Assembly (NCBI RefSeq): GCF_900167905.1
Contig: NZ_FUYZ01000005.1
Coordinates: forward strand, 180,072-244,071
Reading direction: 5' to 3'
Length of the DNA: 64,000 nt
From: Soonwooa buanensis
GTDB taxonomy: Bacteria; Bacteroidota; Bacteroidia; Flavobacteriales; Weeksellaceae
This document shows positions 18,714-30,023 of this stretch, piece by piece (position 1 is the first letter of the stretch; every line of letters begins with the position of its first letter). The position numbers and the translations under genes were made by a program. The notes under the pieces are model-generated. The model was given only the letters and a program-made list of their open reading frames with translations. It was not told where the DNA came from and did not search any database.

Positions 18714-19535
18714 ATGATTAAAAAATTACTTTTTGCTGGTGCTTTAGCATTAGCTTTTAACACAATGACCGCTCAAGTTCAAGTATGGAAAGATGATTTC
18801 GAAGACAAAGATATTTCTAACTGGACTTTATTAGATGAGGATGGAGATGGACATAATTTTATTCCTTATGATCCTTCAATTGCTCAAAACGGACAACGTA
18901 ATTATATGTCATCAGTATCTTACGACAATGATACTCAATCTCCACTTACTCCAGATAACTGGGCTATTTCTCCAGCTATCAATGTAACAGGAGCGACAGG
19001 TCTTTCTTTATCTTATTTAGTTGGACCACAGGATCCAGATTGGGCTGATGAGACTTATACAGTTTATGTTTCAACAGGAAATACAAAAGCAGATTTTTTA
19101 GCTTCTGCAGTTAAATTTTCGGAAAATATAGGTGACGATCCAGATGCATTGTTTGGTGAATTGGTTGAGCGTACAATAAATTTATCATCATTTGAGAATA
19201 AAGAAAAAATTTATGTTGCTATAAGACATCATAATTCTAGTGACATGTTTTTGATTAACTTTGATGACGTTACAGTAAAGGCAACAACGCTTGCAGTTAG
19301 CGATGTTTCTAAAACAAAAGTTAGCATCTATCCTAACCCAACAACTGAAGTACTTAATGTTTCTGCTGGGTCAAAAGTATCAGCTGTTGAGGTATTCGAC
19401 ATGATGGGAAGAAAAGTATCTGACGCTACATTGGTTGATGGTAAAGTAGATGTTAAGAATCTTACAAAAGGTGCTTACGTTCTTAAAGTTACTGCTGAAG
19501 CAGGATCAACTTCTCACAAGTTTATTAAAAACTAA
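18714..19535 (+). CDS. Secreted choice-of-anchor J protein with T9SS sorting domain
   Basis: This 273-residue secreted protein has a signal peptide (to about MTAQ) and a beta-sandwich opening with VWKDDFEDKDISNW. It contains TPDNWAISPAINV, matching the choice-of-anchor J / cleaved adhesin fold. The C-terminus (SIYPNPTTEVLNVSAG to SHKFIKN) is a type A T9SS sorting domain. It is a distant parallel of the protein at 9.05-9.86 kb: same architecture and D-E-D-G-D-G stretch, different details. It is probably a surface or secreted binding protein. It has its own terminator. Confidence 0.88.
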   Translation: MIKKLLFAGALALAFNTMTAQVQVWKDDFEDKDISNWTLLDEDGDGHNFIPYDPSIAQNGQRNYMSSVSYDNDTQSPLTPDNWAISPAINVTGATGLSLSYLVGPQDPDWADETYTVYVSTGNTKADFLASAVKFSENIGDDPDALFGELVERTINLSSFENKEKIYVAIRHHNSSDMFLINFDDVTVKATTLAVSDVSKTKVSIYPNPTTEVLNVSAGSKVSAVEVFDMMGRKVSDATLVDGKVDVKNLTKGAYVLKVTAEAGSTSHKFIKN

Positions 19536-19557
19536 TTTAGTTTTAAAATATTTCTTA

Positions 19558-19588
19558 AACGCTCCAATTATTTGGGGCGTTTTTTTTA
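19558..19588 (+). terminator. Rho-independent terminator
   Basis: Stem AACGCTCCAA/TTGGGGCGTT (one U-G pair), 4-nt loop, then T8. It closes the choice-of-anchor J gene. Confidence 0.85.
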
Positions 19589-19602
19589 TTATTAAATTTA
19601 AT

Positions 19603-19628
19603 CTAAAACTAAAACTAAAACTAAAACT
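19603..19628. repeat. CTAAAA microsatellite, four units
   Basis: Four consecutive CTAAAA units plus CT lie between the terminator and dacB. A hexamer tract can change copy number by slippage, and this one is about 65 bp from the dacB start. Confidence 0.7.
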
Positions 19629-19691
19629 CTGTTGGGAAGCTTTACTTTATCTCGCATTTCTTATATTTGAAATGCATAAAGTTTTTATTAA

Positions 19692-21065
19692 ATGAAAAGG
19701 ATATTCTTGAGTTTGGTCTTGGTGACGCAAGTTGCTATGGCACAAAATGTTGCAGATCAATTGGATAAATCGACGCAGAAACTTCTTAATTCTTCAGGAG
19801 CATATTCTGCAAATTTATCTTTCTATGTTGCTGATGATAGTGGGAATTTGGTGTACGAATATCAGCCAAATAAAGGTCTTTCTACGGCAAGTACGCAAAA
19901 GATTTTTACGGCAGCAGCAGCTTTAGAAACTTTAGGAAAAGATTATCGGTACACGACGATGGCAAGTTACTCTGGACAGATCAAGAATGGTAATTTGGAA
20001 GGCGATCTTTGGGTGAGTTCTAACGGTGATCCAACTTTGGGAAGTTGGCGCTATGATGATTACAAACCCGATAAATTTAAAGAAAAACTTTATCAAGCTT
20101 TACAACAAAAAGGTATAAAATCTATTGCAGGGAATATCATAATCGATGATTCTTATTTCGATTTTCAGTCGGTGCCAGGGGGTTGGCCTTGGGACGATAT
20201 CGGGAATTATTACGGTGCCGGAACTTGGGGAATCAATTGGCGCGAAAATCAGTTTGACATCAATACCAACGGAACGCAGTTTAAGAATTTTTCTTATGAT
20301 TTAGAAAATGTAAAATGGATTAATGAGTTAAAAGCTGCGGGTTCTTCAGATCAAAGTTTGATTTTTACAGCGCCACATTCGGATGTTGCTTTAATTAATG
20401 GAAGTTTGCCAGCAGGGAAGGCGATGACGGTTTCTGGTTCTGTTCCCAATCCGCCTTTGCAATTAGGAGTAGAATTAAAATCTTTTTTAAATTCTAAAAA
20501 CATTAGTGTTTCTGGAAATGTGGAAACCTATTACGGCAACCAACTTTCTGGTAAAAAAATGGACGCTTATCCTGTTAAAAATAATTTTTTCGAATACCAG
20601 TCGCCGACTTTGGACAAAATGGTATTTTGGTTTTTAAGAAAGAGTATCAACTTCTATGGCGAAACTTTCTTGAAAACGATGGCAAAAGAGAAGAAAGGAA
20701 ATTCGTCTTACAAAGTTGGCGTTCAGTTTTTAAGAGATTTTTGGAAGTCAAAAGGTATTAACGCATCCATGATAAATTTTGCGGATGGAAGCGGCTTATC
20801 ACCACAAAATTATGTGTCAGCAAAAGCGGAAGTTCAAGCTTTGTTATACGCGCAAAAGCAGCCGTGGTTTTCGGCTTATTTTGAAGGATTTCCAACACAG
20901 AACGCCATGAAAATGAAAAGTGGAACCATCCGCGATACCAAATCTTTTGCGGGTTATCACACTTCGAAGGCGGGCAAAAAATATGTCTACGCGATTATTC
21001 TCAACAACTATCAATCGGGCGATATCAGCCAAGCTTTGTTCAATGTTTTGGATAATTTGAAGTAA
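19692..21065 (+). CDS. dacB: D-alanyl-D-alanine carboxypeptidase/endopeptidase (PBP4, S13)
   Basis: This periplasmic low-molecular-weight penicillin-binding protein trims the terminal D-Ala and cuts D,D-crosslinks in peptidoglycan. Its 457 residues carry a signal peptide (MKRIFLSLVLVTQVAMAQ) and the S13 motifs: SxxK at Ser67-Lys70 (ASTQK), ADGSGLSP in the region of the SxN/SGL box, and KSGT in MKMKSGTIRDTKSF. The stop codon is followed directly by the ATG of a DNA glycosylase gene (TAAATG), so the two genes are probably translationally coupled. Confidence 0.94.
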   Translation: MKRIFLSLVLVTQVAMAQNVADQLDKSTQKLLNSSGAYSANLSFYVADDSGNLVYEYQPNKGLSTASTQKIFTAAAALETLGKDYRYTTMASYSGQIKNGNLEGDLWVSSNGDPTLGSWRYDDYKPDKFKEKLYQALQQKGIKSIAGNIIIDDSYFDFQSVPGGWPWDDIGNYYGAGTWGINWRENQFDINTNGTQFKNFSYDLENVKWINELKAAGSSDQSLIFTAPHSDVALINGSLPAGKAMTVSGSVPNPPLQLGVELKSFLNSKNISVSGNVETYYGNQLSGKKMDAYPVKNNFFEYQSPTLDKMVFWFLRKSINFYGETFLKTMAKEKKGNSSYKVGVQFLRDFWKSKGINASMINFADGSGLSPQNYVSAKAEVQALLYAQKQPWFSAYFEGFPTQNAMKMKSGTIRDTKSFAGYHTSKAGKKYVYAIILNNYQSGDISQALFNVLDNLK

Positions 21066-21575
21066 ATGTCAAATCGTATTTCTTCATTTCCGCCAGTTAT
21101 TAATAAGGATTCCGAAATTTTGATTTTAGGATCAATTCCAGGTGTTAAATCTTTGGAAATGCAAGAATATTACGCGCATCCTCAGAATAAGTTTTGGACG
21201 ATTATTTTTGAATTATTTAATGAAGATTTTACCAAAGATTATCAGCAAAAACTTCAAATTTTAAAAAAGAATAAAATTGCGCTTTGGGATGTTATCGACT
21301 CTTGTGAGCGCAAAGGAAGTCTCGATTCCGAAATTAAAAACGAAACGGGAAATGATATTTTAAAACTTTTAAAAGATTATCCTAATCTCAAAATTATCTT
21401 TTGTAATGGCCAGAAATCTTACAAAAATTTAATAAAAACTTTCGGAAAAAATATTGAAATACCAATTGTTGCTTTGCCTTCTACAAGTCCGTTACATACG
21501 ATTTCGTTTGATAAAAAGTTGAAAGTTTGGCAGCAGATTAAAGATCGTACTTCATCATGCCTTTCAGAAGATTAA
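21066..21575 (+). CDS. DNA-deoxyinosine glycosylase (family 6 UDG-like)
   Basis: This 169-residue protein belongs to the uracil-DNA glycosylase fold. GSIPGVKSLEMQEYYAHPQN near the N-terminus, KFW after it, and PSTSPLH near the C-terminus match hypoxanthine-DNA glycosylases, which remove deaminated adenine. In that family an Asn replaces the catalytic Asp of classical UDG; the NKFW Asn is the candidate. The gene begins right after the dacB stop. Its last 38 bp overlap the 3' end of the convergent kinase gene. Confidence 0.87.
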   Translation: MSNRISSFPPVINKDSEILILGSIPGVKSLEMQEYYAHPQNKFWTIIFELFNEDFTKDYQQKLQILKKNKIALWDVIDSCERKGSLDSEIKNETGNDILKLLKDYPNLKIIFCNGQKSYKNLIKTFGKNIEIPIVALPSTSPLHTISFDKKLKVWQQIKDRTSSCLSED

Positions 21576-22547
21576 TTTGATTTTTTGCACGGACAAGATT
21601 TTGACCTTCGTAACTCGAACCGTAATAGATATCGCCTCTTAGATAATCAACCAAAAATCGCATGGCTTGGATGTGGACAATAATTTTCGCTGCAAAATTG
21701 AAGTGCTCAATTTCTAGTGGCGATAACAAACTTGCGGAATGATGCAAAAAACCTTCTTTGATGGCTTTATAAATTTCAAAATCGAAATTGTCAGTTGTGC
21801 TAATATCGTCTTCTTCTAGTCGATTGGTAAAAGAGCGCGCCATATCGCCAAAGTCATACAAAATTGGTCCCGAAAGTACCGTATCTAGGTCGATGATCGC
21901 AATTGGTTTTTGTTCAGAATTAAACAAAATATTACTGATTTTTGGATCAGCATGTATAATTCGATTTGGCATATTTTTACTTCTCAACTCTATCCAAAGA
22001 TTACAAAGATGCTTGTATTTTGATATGAAAAGTAGCTCGTTAACGCAGTTTTCAGCACGTTTATCGATTAGATGTTGATTAGCTTTTTCGAAATCGCCAT
22101 ATCTTTTTTCAAAATTTGTAAACTCTGGGATACTTTCTTCTAAACTGATATTTTGGTCAGAATTGATACAATAATGAAAATAACTTAAGGCTTTGGATGC
22201 CTCAAAAGCCATTTCTGGAGAAGCTACTTTTTGATAGGTTACACTGTTGTCAATGTATTCTGTAAGGCGCCAATGTTGGTTGTCTGTAACAAAAATAAGT
22301 TGATTATCACGGGTTTTTATCGGATTAGAAAGTTCAAATTTATAATTGACTTTGCTTAATCCTTCATTAATTTTTAAATGATTGCGGACAAGGATTTCTG
22401 GATTTTGAAAAACCAAATCGTTAATATGTTGAAGAACATAAGATTTTTGACTAGTCTCAACAAGAAAAGTCTGATGGATAAGGCCATTGCCGATTGGACT
22501 AACTTTATTAATTTTAGTTTCGGGTAAAAAATTATTTATGATTAAAT

Positions 22548-22557
<10 letters not shown>
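21538..22557 (-). CDS. Sugar 1-kinase, NahK-like (APH fold)
   Basis: This 339-residue phosphotransferase has the APH/choline-kinase fold. The N-terminal GNGLIHQTFLVET, VLQHINDLVFQNPE and the catalytic segment IHADPKISNILF (Asp204, Asn209), followed by IIDLDTV (Asp223), match N-acetylhexosamine 1-kinases better than antibiotic kinases. It would phosphorylate GalNAc/GlcNAc-type sugars at C1 in the cytosol. Its start overlaps the end of the nucleotidyltransferase gene by 10 bp, and a GH109 glycosidase gene lies upstream in the same operon, which supports a sugar-salvage role. Substrate identity is inferred. Its 3' end overlaps the convergent glycosylase gene. Confidence 0.82.
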
Positions 22558-24864
<2,307 letters not shown>

Positions 24865-25001
24865 TTAAATTTAGAAATATTATTCTTAAAAAAGATGTTT
24901 TTCAGAAAAAATATTTTGAATGTTTTTAATAATTAGATCCGGTATAAGTTTGTCATTTGTATGCCAGTGTATTACGAAATTCTTAATAACACTTATCCGT
25001 T

Positions 25002-25020
25002 TACAAACGACTACAAACGA
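25002..25020. repeat. Short direct repeat in the GH109/ssb divergent region
   Basis: TACAAACGA occurs twice with a 10-nt period, and the first copy also forms CGTTT-AC-AAACG. It lies in the 290-bp gap between the divergent GH109 operon and ssb. One helical turn between copies would suit a dimeric regulator, but this is only a pattern. I see nothing else distinctive in the gap. Confidence 0.4.
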
Positions 25021-25133
25021 TTTTAAATACTTTATAACCGACTAATGTTTTCTTATTCTCGCAACTTTGTCACAGAGATTCAGGAAAAGAAATGACGACC
25101 AGAATCTAGTTGTTTAATTAAAATTTTAAAATC

Positions 25134-25463
25134 ATGTCTTTAAGAAATCGCGTGACACTTATCGGTCGCACAGGAAAAGAAGTAGAAATCCACACTTTCG
25201 AAAGTGGTACAAAAAGAGCAAATGTTAGCCTTGCAACATCTGATTTTTATATTAACCAAAATGGAGAAAAAGTGGAAGAAACTCAATGGCATAACTTGGT
25301 CGGTTATGGGAAAATAATCGACATTTTAGAAAAATATGTACCTAAAGGAAAAGAAATTGCCATCGAAGGCAAAATTATGTATCGTAATTACGAAGATAAA
25401 GATGGGGTAAAACGACAAATAACCGAAATCCGAATTGAAGAGATTTTATTATTAAGTAATTGA
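25134..25463 (+). CDS. ssb: Single-stranded DNA-binding protein, short paralogue
   Basis: This OB-fold protein has 109 residues. The N-terminus MSLRNRVTLIGRTGKEVEIH and the WHNLVGYGK and LEKYVPKGKEIAIEG segments are typical SSB. It ends at IRIEEILLLSN and therefore lacks the disordered linker and acidic tip (DDDxPF-like) through which housekeeping SSBs recruit partner proteins. It is probably a secondary SSB used in recombination or DNA uptake, with the full-length SSB elsewhere. It is monocistronic, divergent from the GH109 operon. Confidence 0.93.
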   Translation: MSLRNRVTLIGRTGKEVEIHTFESGTKRANVSLATSDFYINQNGEKVEETQWHNLVGYGKIIDILEKYVPKGKEIAIEGKIMYRNYEDKDGVKRQITEIRIEEILLLSN

Positions 25464-25470
25464 TCTTAAA

Positions 25471-25504
25471 AAAATAACACAGAACTAATCTTCTGTGTTA
25501 TTTT
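25471..25504. terminator. Bidirectional terminator between ssb and the thioesterase gene
   Basis: Perfect 13-bp stem AAAATAACACAGA/TCTGTGTTATTTT with an 8-nt loop. The thioesterase stop codon lies inside the hairpin. Confidence 0.82.
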
Positions 25505-25892
25505 GATTTTTTAATCGATCATCAACATATTCGATTTGTGTTTTGCCGTGTGCGACTGGTTTTCCGTTTTCGCCTAAAGCAACCATCACAATTTTATCAA
25601 TGGTGATAATGGTTTGATGAGTCATTTTGTTTCTAACCTCACACTTTAGAGTGAGAGAGGTGTGTCCAAATCCGATTGGCATAAGTCCGATTTCGATAAT
25701 GTCGCCTTGTTTTGCAGAGTTTACAAAATTAATTTCAGACATATATTTGGTTACAGTTTTTTGATTTTCTAGCTGGATAATAGCATAAAGAGCAGCTTCT
25801 TCATCAATCCATTCCAAAAGTCTTCCTCCAAAAAGTGTATGATTTGGGTTGAGGTCTTCAGGTTTTACCCATTTTCTAGTGTGGTATTTCAT
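25485..25892 (-). CDS. Acyl-CoA thioesterase, hotdog fold (YciA/BFIT-like)
   Basis: This 135-residue single hotdog domain hydrolyses acyl-CoA to free acid and CoA. LNPNHTLFGGRLLEWIDEEAA carries the conserved Asn/Gly pattern and the Asp at the start of the hotdog helix, and INFVNSAKQGDIIEI is the typical beta-strand pair. It is cytosolic and probably hexameric like its relatives. It is monocistronic, and its 3' end forms half of the shared terminator. Chain-length preference is unknown. Confidence 0.88.
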   Translation of the reverse strand: MKYHTRKWVKPEDLNPNHTLFGGRLLEWIDEEAALYAIIQLENQKTVTKYMSEINFVNSAKQGDIIEIGLMPIGFGHTSLTLKCEVRNKMTHQTIITIDKIVMVALGENGKPVAHGKTQIEYVDDRLKNQNNTED

Positions 25893-26033
25893 AGCAAGAT
25901 TATTTTGATGACAAAGCTAAGTATTTAGGCTGGTTTTATCGACGATTCTTGATGAAGTTAATCTATTCTAACAAGTTTTAAAACTGATAATACCTACAAC
26001 AAAAATCAAAATCGAAAATTCTTAGAATATTAG

Positions 26034-26041
26034 TAACTTTG
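26034..26041 (+). promoter_or_regulatory. Probable -7 promoter box of hisS
   Basis: TAACTTTG matches TAnnTTTG exactly and lies 31 nt before the hisS ATG. It overlaps the alternative upstream TTG start, which is therefore unlikely to be translated. Confidence 0.6.
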
Positions 26042-26071
26042 CTTTTATCAAAAAGAAGAATTTTTCAAAGC

Positions 26072-27430
26072 ATGAAACCGAGTTTAGCAAAAGGAACAAG
26101 AGATTTTACATCGCAAGAGGTATTTCGTAGAAAATATATCATTAATAAACTTCAAAAGAATTTTGAACTATTTGGTTTTCAACCTTTAGAAACACCAAGT
26201 TTTGAAAATCTTGCCACTTTAACAGGAAAATATGGTGAAGAGGGCGACCGTTTAATTTTTAAAATCCTGAATTCTGGAGATTATGCTTCCAAAACTAAAG
26301 AGGAAGATTGGTCAGCGAAAAATTCTCAAAAATTGATTTCTCAAATTTCCGAAAAAGCGCTTCGTTATGATTTGACAGTGCCTTTTGCAAGGTTTGTAGC
26401 AATGAATAATGGACAGTTGACTTTCCCGTTCAAGCGTTATCAAATTCAACCCGTTTGGCGTGCTGATCGTCCACAGAAAGGTCGTTACAGAGAATTTTAT
26501 CAATGTGATGCAGACGTTGTTGGGAGCACAAGTCTTTGGCAAGAAGTGGAATTGTTGAAGTTGTATTTTAAATCATTTTCGGATCTTAATTTGCCAGTTT
26601 CAATCCACATGAATAACCGCAAAATTCTTTCAGGTTTGGCGGAATATGCGGGAATTTCGGATCAATTGATTGACTTTACGGTGGCTTTGGACAAGTTGGA
26701 CAAAATCGGTAAAGATGGCGTGGTTAAAGAAATGTTGGAGAAGAATATTTCTCAAGAAGCCATCGCAAAACTGGATTTCCTTTTTGAACAAGGAAGCGAT
26801 GCTTTAGAAAATTTGCTTCAATTAAAAGAACGTTTTGCCAATATCGAAATCGGACTTCAAGGTGTTGACGAGTTAGAATTTGTCATTTTAAAAGCCAGAG
26901 ATTTAGGAATTGATGCGGAAAATTTGGTATTTAACATCACTTTGGCTCGTGGTTTAGATTATTATACAGGCGCAATTTTCGAGGTTAAAGCGGATGGCGT
27001 CGAGATGGGATCTATTGGCGGTGGCGGTCGTTACGATAATTTGACAGAAGTTTTTGGCGTTAAAGATATGCCCGGAATAGGGATTTCTTTTGGTTTGGAC
27101 AGAATCTATTTGGTTTTAGAAGAGTTAGATTTATTCCCAAGTTTTAATGACAATCAAGTTCAGTATTTGTTTGCAAATTACGGCGATGCAGAAGCGATTG
27201 AAGCTTATAAAATTATTTCTAAACTTAGAGATAAAAACATCGCAGCAGAGCTTTATCCAGACGCTGCGAAACTAAAAAAACAATTTACTTATGCTGAGAA
27301 AAAAGGAATTTCAAGTCTTGTTTTTCTAGGTCAAGAAGAAATTGAAAACGAAACCTTGACAATTAAAAATCTTACAACTGGCGAGCAAAGAACTATTCGC
27401 CAAGAGGATTTTTTGAATATTGAATTATAA
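26072..27430 (+). CDS. hisS: Histidine--tRNA ligase
   Basis: This class II aminoacyl-tRNA synthetase charges tRNA-His. It has 452 residues from the ATG at [17 protein letters not shown] 11 codons upstream is in frame, but it lies within the promoter -7 box. Motif 2 ([12 protein letters not shown] then [10 protein letters not shown]), the HisA motif ARGLDYYTG and motif 3 ([10 protein letters not shown]) are all present, followed by the anticodon-binding domain. A DUF1835 gene starts 5 bp after the stop, so the two are cotranscribed. Confidence 0.96.
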   Translation: MKPSLAKGTRDFTSQEVFRRKYIINKLQKNFELFGFQPLETPSFENLATLTGKYGEEGDRLIFKILNSGDYASKTKEEDWSAKNSQKLISQISEKALRYDLTVPFARFVAMNNGQLTFPFKRYQIQPVWRADRPQKGRYREFYQCDADVVGSTSLWQEVELLKLYFKSFSDLNLPVSIHMNNRKILSGLAEYAGISDQLIDFTVALDKLDKIGKDGVVKEMLEKNISQEAIAKLDFLFEQGSDALENLLQLKERFANIEIGLQGVDELEFVILKARDLGIDAENLVFNITLARGLDYYTGAIFEVKADGVEMGSIGGGGRYDNLTEVFGVKDMPGIGISFGLDRIYLVLEELDLFPSFNDNQVQYLFANYGDAEAIEAYKIISKLRDKNIAAELYPDAAKLKKQFTYAEKKGISSLVFLGQEEIENETLTIKNLTTGEQRTIRQEDFLNIEL

Positions 27431-27435
27431 AATAA

Positions 27436-28140
27436 ATGACAAATTCAAAGGTTTTTCATGTTCTTAACGGTGATTGTCTTGCTGAGACGCTTGAGAATGT
27501 TGTCGATAAATCTCAGTTAATAATTTGGCGAGAATGTCTTATCGAAGGACCTGTTAAAGAAGAAAATTTTTGGATAAACCGTCAAAATTTTATTGCTCAA
27601 ACTTATGCTGAATCTGAGTTAGATTATCAGCAAAAAGTGTTTTCAGAATTTCAAAAGTTTGAAAATATAGAAGATGCTTCTGTAATTTATTTTTGGTTTG
27701 AAGACGATGTATTTTGTCAACTCAATTTTTGGTTTTTACTAAGTGAAGTCAAAAAAGATTTAAAGCTTTTCCGTGTTTTTCCAAAAGAAGAATCTTGGGA
27801 CGGTTTTGCAAATCTTGAAGCAACAGATTTTGAAAATCAAATTAAAACTGCGATCGAAATTTCAGAGCGAGATATTGCATTGGCGAAAAAACTTTGGAAA
27901 GCATTTTCAGAAAACGATTTAGAAGAATTAAAAAGACTTTCTTACGAAAACTCAAAAGTCTTTCGAAAGCTAGATTTAATAATAAATTCAATTATTGATC
28001 TAAAATCCGGCAAAACAAAATCTGAATTAAAACAACTTTCAGAAAATTATAAAAACTTTGAAGATCTTTTCAAAGAAGTAAAACTAAAATACGGCGTTTT
28101 TGGATTTGGAGATTTACAAGTTCAAAACCTTATTAAATAA
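27436..28140 (+). CDS. DUF1835 domain protein
   Basis: This 234-residue protein begins VFHVLNGDCLAETL and continues IIWRECLIEGPV, the conserved opening of DUF1835. A Trp/Phe-rich middle (IYFWFEDDVFCQLNFWFLL) and a helical C-terminus follow. It has no signal peptide, so it is probably cytosolic. The function is unknown. It follows hisS by 5 bp and shares its terminator; whether the link with hisS is functional or only transcriptional is unclear. Confidence 0.85.
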   Translation: MTNSKVFHVLNGDCLAETLENVVDKSQLIIWRECLIEGPVKEENFWINRQNFIAQTYAESELDYQQKVFSEFQKFENIEDASVIYFWFEDDVFCQLNFWFLLSEVKKDLKLFRVFPKEESWDGFANLEATDFENQIKTAIEISERDIALAKKLWKAFSENDLEELKRLSYENSKVFRKLDLIINSIIDLKSGKTKSELKQLSENYKNFEDLFKEVKLKYGVFGFGDLQVQNLIK

Positions 28141-28142
28141 CA

Positions 28143-28170
28143 AAAAAAGACGGCAAAAGCCGTCTTTTTT
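28143..28170. terminator. Bidirectional terminator after the hisS unit
   Basis: GACGGC-AAAA-GCCGTC with A-tract before and T6 after. It works on both strands and so also closes the minus-strand small ORF. Confidence 0.88.
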
Positions 28171-28187
28171 ACTTCTCGAAAGAAAAA

Positions 28188-28295
28188 TTATTGAGCCGCG
28201 TTTTCAACATCTTGCTTCAATTCTCCCGCTTTATTTTTTGCTTGGTCAACTACATCGTTCGCTTTCGACTTCAAATCGTTGCCGAATTTCGTCAT
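28188..28295 (-). CDS. Putative 35-residue charged helical protein (CsbD/YtxH-like composition)
   Basis: A 36-codon minus-strand frame from ATG to TAA encodes MTKFGNDLKSKANDVVDQ and then AKNKAGELKQDVENAAQ. The alternating Lys/Asp/Glu and Ala pattern would form one amphipathic helix and resembles small stress proteins of the CsbD or YtxH type, but is shorter than either. A strong terminator follows 18 nt after its stop, which supports a real transcript. Upstream is the S8 peptidase gene with an AT-rich palindrome between. It may be a remnant of a longer gene. Confidence 0.5.
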   Translation of the reverse strand: MTKFGNDLKSKANDVVDQAKNKAGELKQDVENAAQ

Positions 28296-28310
28296 TTATT
28301 AATCATCAAT

Positions 28311-28330
28311 AGAATTTAAAATTAAATTCT
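28311..28330. repeat. AT-rich palindrome upstream of the 35-residue ORF
   Basis: AGAATTTAAAATTAAATTCT is a near-perfect inverted repeat (9-bp arms) between the S8 peptidase stop and the small ORF. On the minus strand it has no T tract, so it is not an obvious terminator; an operator is possible. Confidence 0.4.
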
Positions 28331-28359
28331 AAAAACATTAGAGTTAAAGCCTTTTGTAT

Positions 28360-29955
28360 CTAGTTTTTAATGAATTTTTCTATCTTTTGGCCATTGTTTA
28401 TTTTTAAATAATAAACGCCTTTTTCAAGATTCGAAATATCTATTTTCGCTGAGTTTTCAGTTTTAAGAAGTCTTCCTAGATTATCAAAAATTTGCGCAGT
28501 TTCGATTTTAGAATTGGTTTTAATTTCGATAAAATCTTTAGCAGGATTTGGATAGATGCTAAAGTTGCTTTGCTTCACATTATCCACCATTAAATATTGA
28601 TTATAGGCTTTTTCAAAATTAACAATACCATAACCTTGTTGGTCTGTTGGTGCAGTTGCGAGAGAAGCAGTCGAACGAAGTTTATTTTTAACATCATCAA
28701 GATTGACACTTTTTGGTAGCGCTTGTAGCAATGAAGTAACACCTCCCGCTGACAAAGGATTTGCCAACGAAGTTCCACTTGCTTGGGTCACATTATTATT
28801 GAAAACAGTTGCTGTCGCCACACCTCGAGCACAAACATCCGGCTTAATAACGCCGACAGAATTGGGGCCGTAGGATGAAAAGCTTGCGCTATCACCATTA
28901 TAATCGACAGCACCAATAGAAAATACTTTTGCATTGTCGGCTGGCGTTATGATGTAAAACCAAGAATTATCGGCTTCGTTACCAGCCGCAAAATTAATGA
29001 AAATTCCTTTTTCGTAAGCGATTTGCGCACCACGAGTAATAAAACTAGTTGTGCCATTCATATCTGCGTAGGTGTAATCGTAGCGACTATCATCAAACTC
29101 ATAATAGCCCAACGAAGTCGAAATAAGATCAACGCCTTTTCTGTCAGCTTCTTCGGCGGCTTCGATCCAATAGAGTTGCTCTTCTGGGATTTCGATGTCT
29201 GCATCTTCAGAAACATATAAATAAAAATTAGCATCTGGCGCAGAACCGACAAATTGATTTTGGATAAAACCGCCCATTGTTCCTAAACAAACCGCACCAT
29301 GCGAGTTGAGATTTTGATTATAAATATCGTTGTTTTTTGAAACGAAATTATAACCACCTTTTATTTGTCCATTATCTCTCAACCTTTTGAAAGCACTTCC
29401 TGTATTTACACTAGGAAAGCCAGTGTCGATAACCGCAACCGTCATCCCAGTACCAGTGTAACCAGCAACATGTAAAGGTCTTAGGTTCATTTGGTCAATT
29501 TGTGAAGCAGCTTCACCATAATTAAAGTTGGCTTTATTTGCTTCTAAATTTTGCCATTTGTTAGGACGTTCGGCTTCCGATTTTTTTCCGCCGTTGGGGT
29601 TTCTCACAAAAGATTCCACATGCGAGACGTACGACTGAGATTTTAAAGTTTGGATTTGTGCTGTGGTTGCATTAACCGCGACACCATTTAACCATTTGGA
29701 ATAGTCTTTAACAATGAATCCTAAATTTTTTACATTTTGAATGTAAGAGGCTTCGATTGGCGCATCTTGATCGTTGAGAGCAATCGATTTTTGAGTTCTT
29801 CTATCCAAAGATTTTTGAGTCAATTCGGATAAAGGATTCGCGTAAAATGTTGCTTTGTTAGGTTTATCTTTAAAAAAGACAAAAACCAATTCCGTTTGTT
29901 GGGCTTGGGCGAAAAAGAGTCCGCCGAGCATCAAGCTGGTAAAGATTTTTTTCAT
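28360..29955 (-). CDS. Secreted S8 (subtilisin-like) serine peptidase with T9SS sorting domain
   Basis: This 531-residue extracellular protease has a signal peptide (to about AQAQ) and a propeptide-like N-terminal region. The catalytic triad is Asp177 (AVIDTGFP), His219 (LNSHGAVC) and Ser396 (SGTSLANP), with the oxyanion Asn in FAAGNE near 325. The C-terminus (SIYPNPAKDFIEIKTN to KIEKFIKN) is a type A T9SS sorting domain. It is exported by Sec and then the type IX system. Specificity is unknown. It is transcribed divergently from the aminotransferase gene and may be cotranscribed with the 35-residue ORF downstream. Confidence 0.94.
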   Translation of the reverse strand: MKKIFTSLMLGGLFFAQAQQTELVFVFFKDKPNKATFYANPLSELTQKSLDRRTQKSIALNDQDAPIEASYIQNVKNLGFIVKDYSKWLNGVAVNATTAQIQTLKSQSYVSHVESFVRNPNGGKKSEAERPNKWQNLEANKANFNYGEAASQIDQMNLRPLHVAGYTGTGMTVAVIDTGFPSVNTGSAFKRLRDNGQIKGGYNFVSKNNDIYNQNLNSHGAVCLGTMGGFIQNQFVGSAPDANFYLYVSEDADIEIPEEQLYWIEAAEEADRKGVDLISTSLGYYEFDDSRYDYTYADMNGTTSFITRGAQIAYEKGIFINFAAGNEADNSWFYIITPADNAKVFSIGAVDYNGDSASFSSYGPNSVGVIKPDVCARGVATATVFNNNVTQASGTSLANPLSAGGVTSLLQALPKSVNLDDVKNKLRSTASLATAPTDQQGYGIVNFEKAYNQYLMVDNVKQSNFSIYPNPAKDFIEIKTNSKIETAQIFDNLGRLLKTENSAKIDISNLEKGVYYLKINNGQKIEKFIKN

Positions 29956-30023
29956 AGATTTATGACAGGTTATTTTTTGTAAGAACTAAATTAAGCTTAA
30001 ATTTACAAAATCAAAGTTTCGTT

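Noticed and set aside
19603..19628. CTAAAA repeats as a CRISPR-like array
   Set aside because: Units are 6 nt with no spacers; it is a simple microsatellite.
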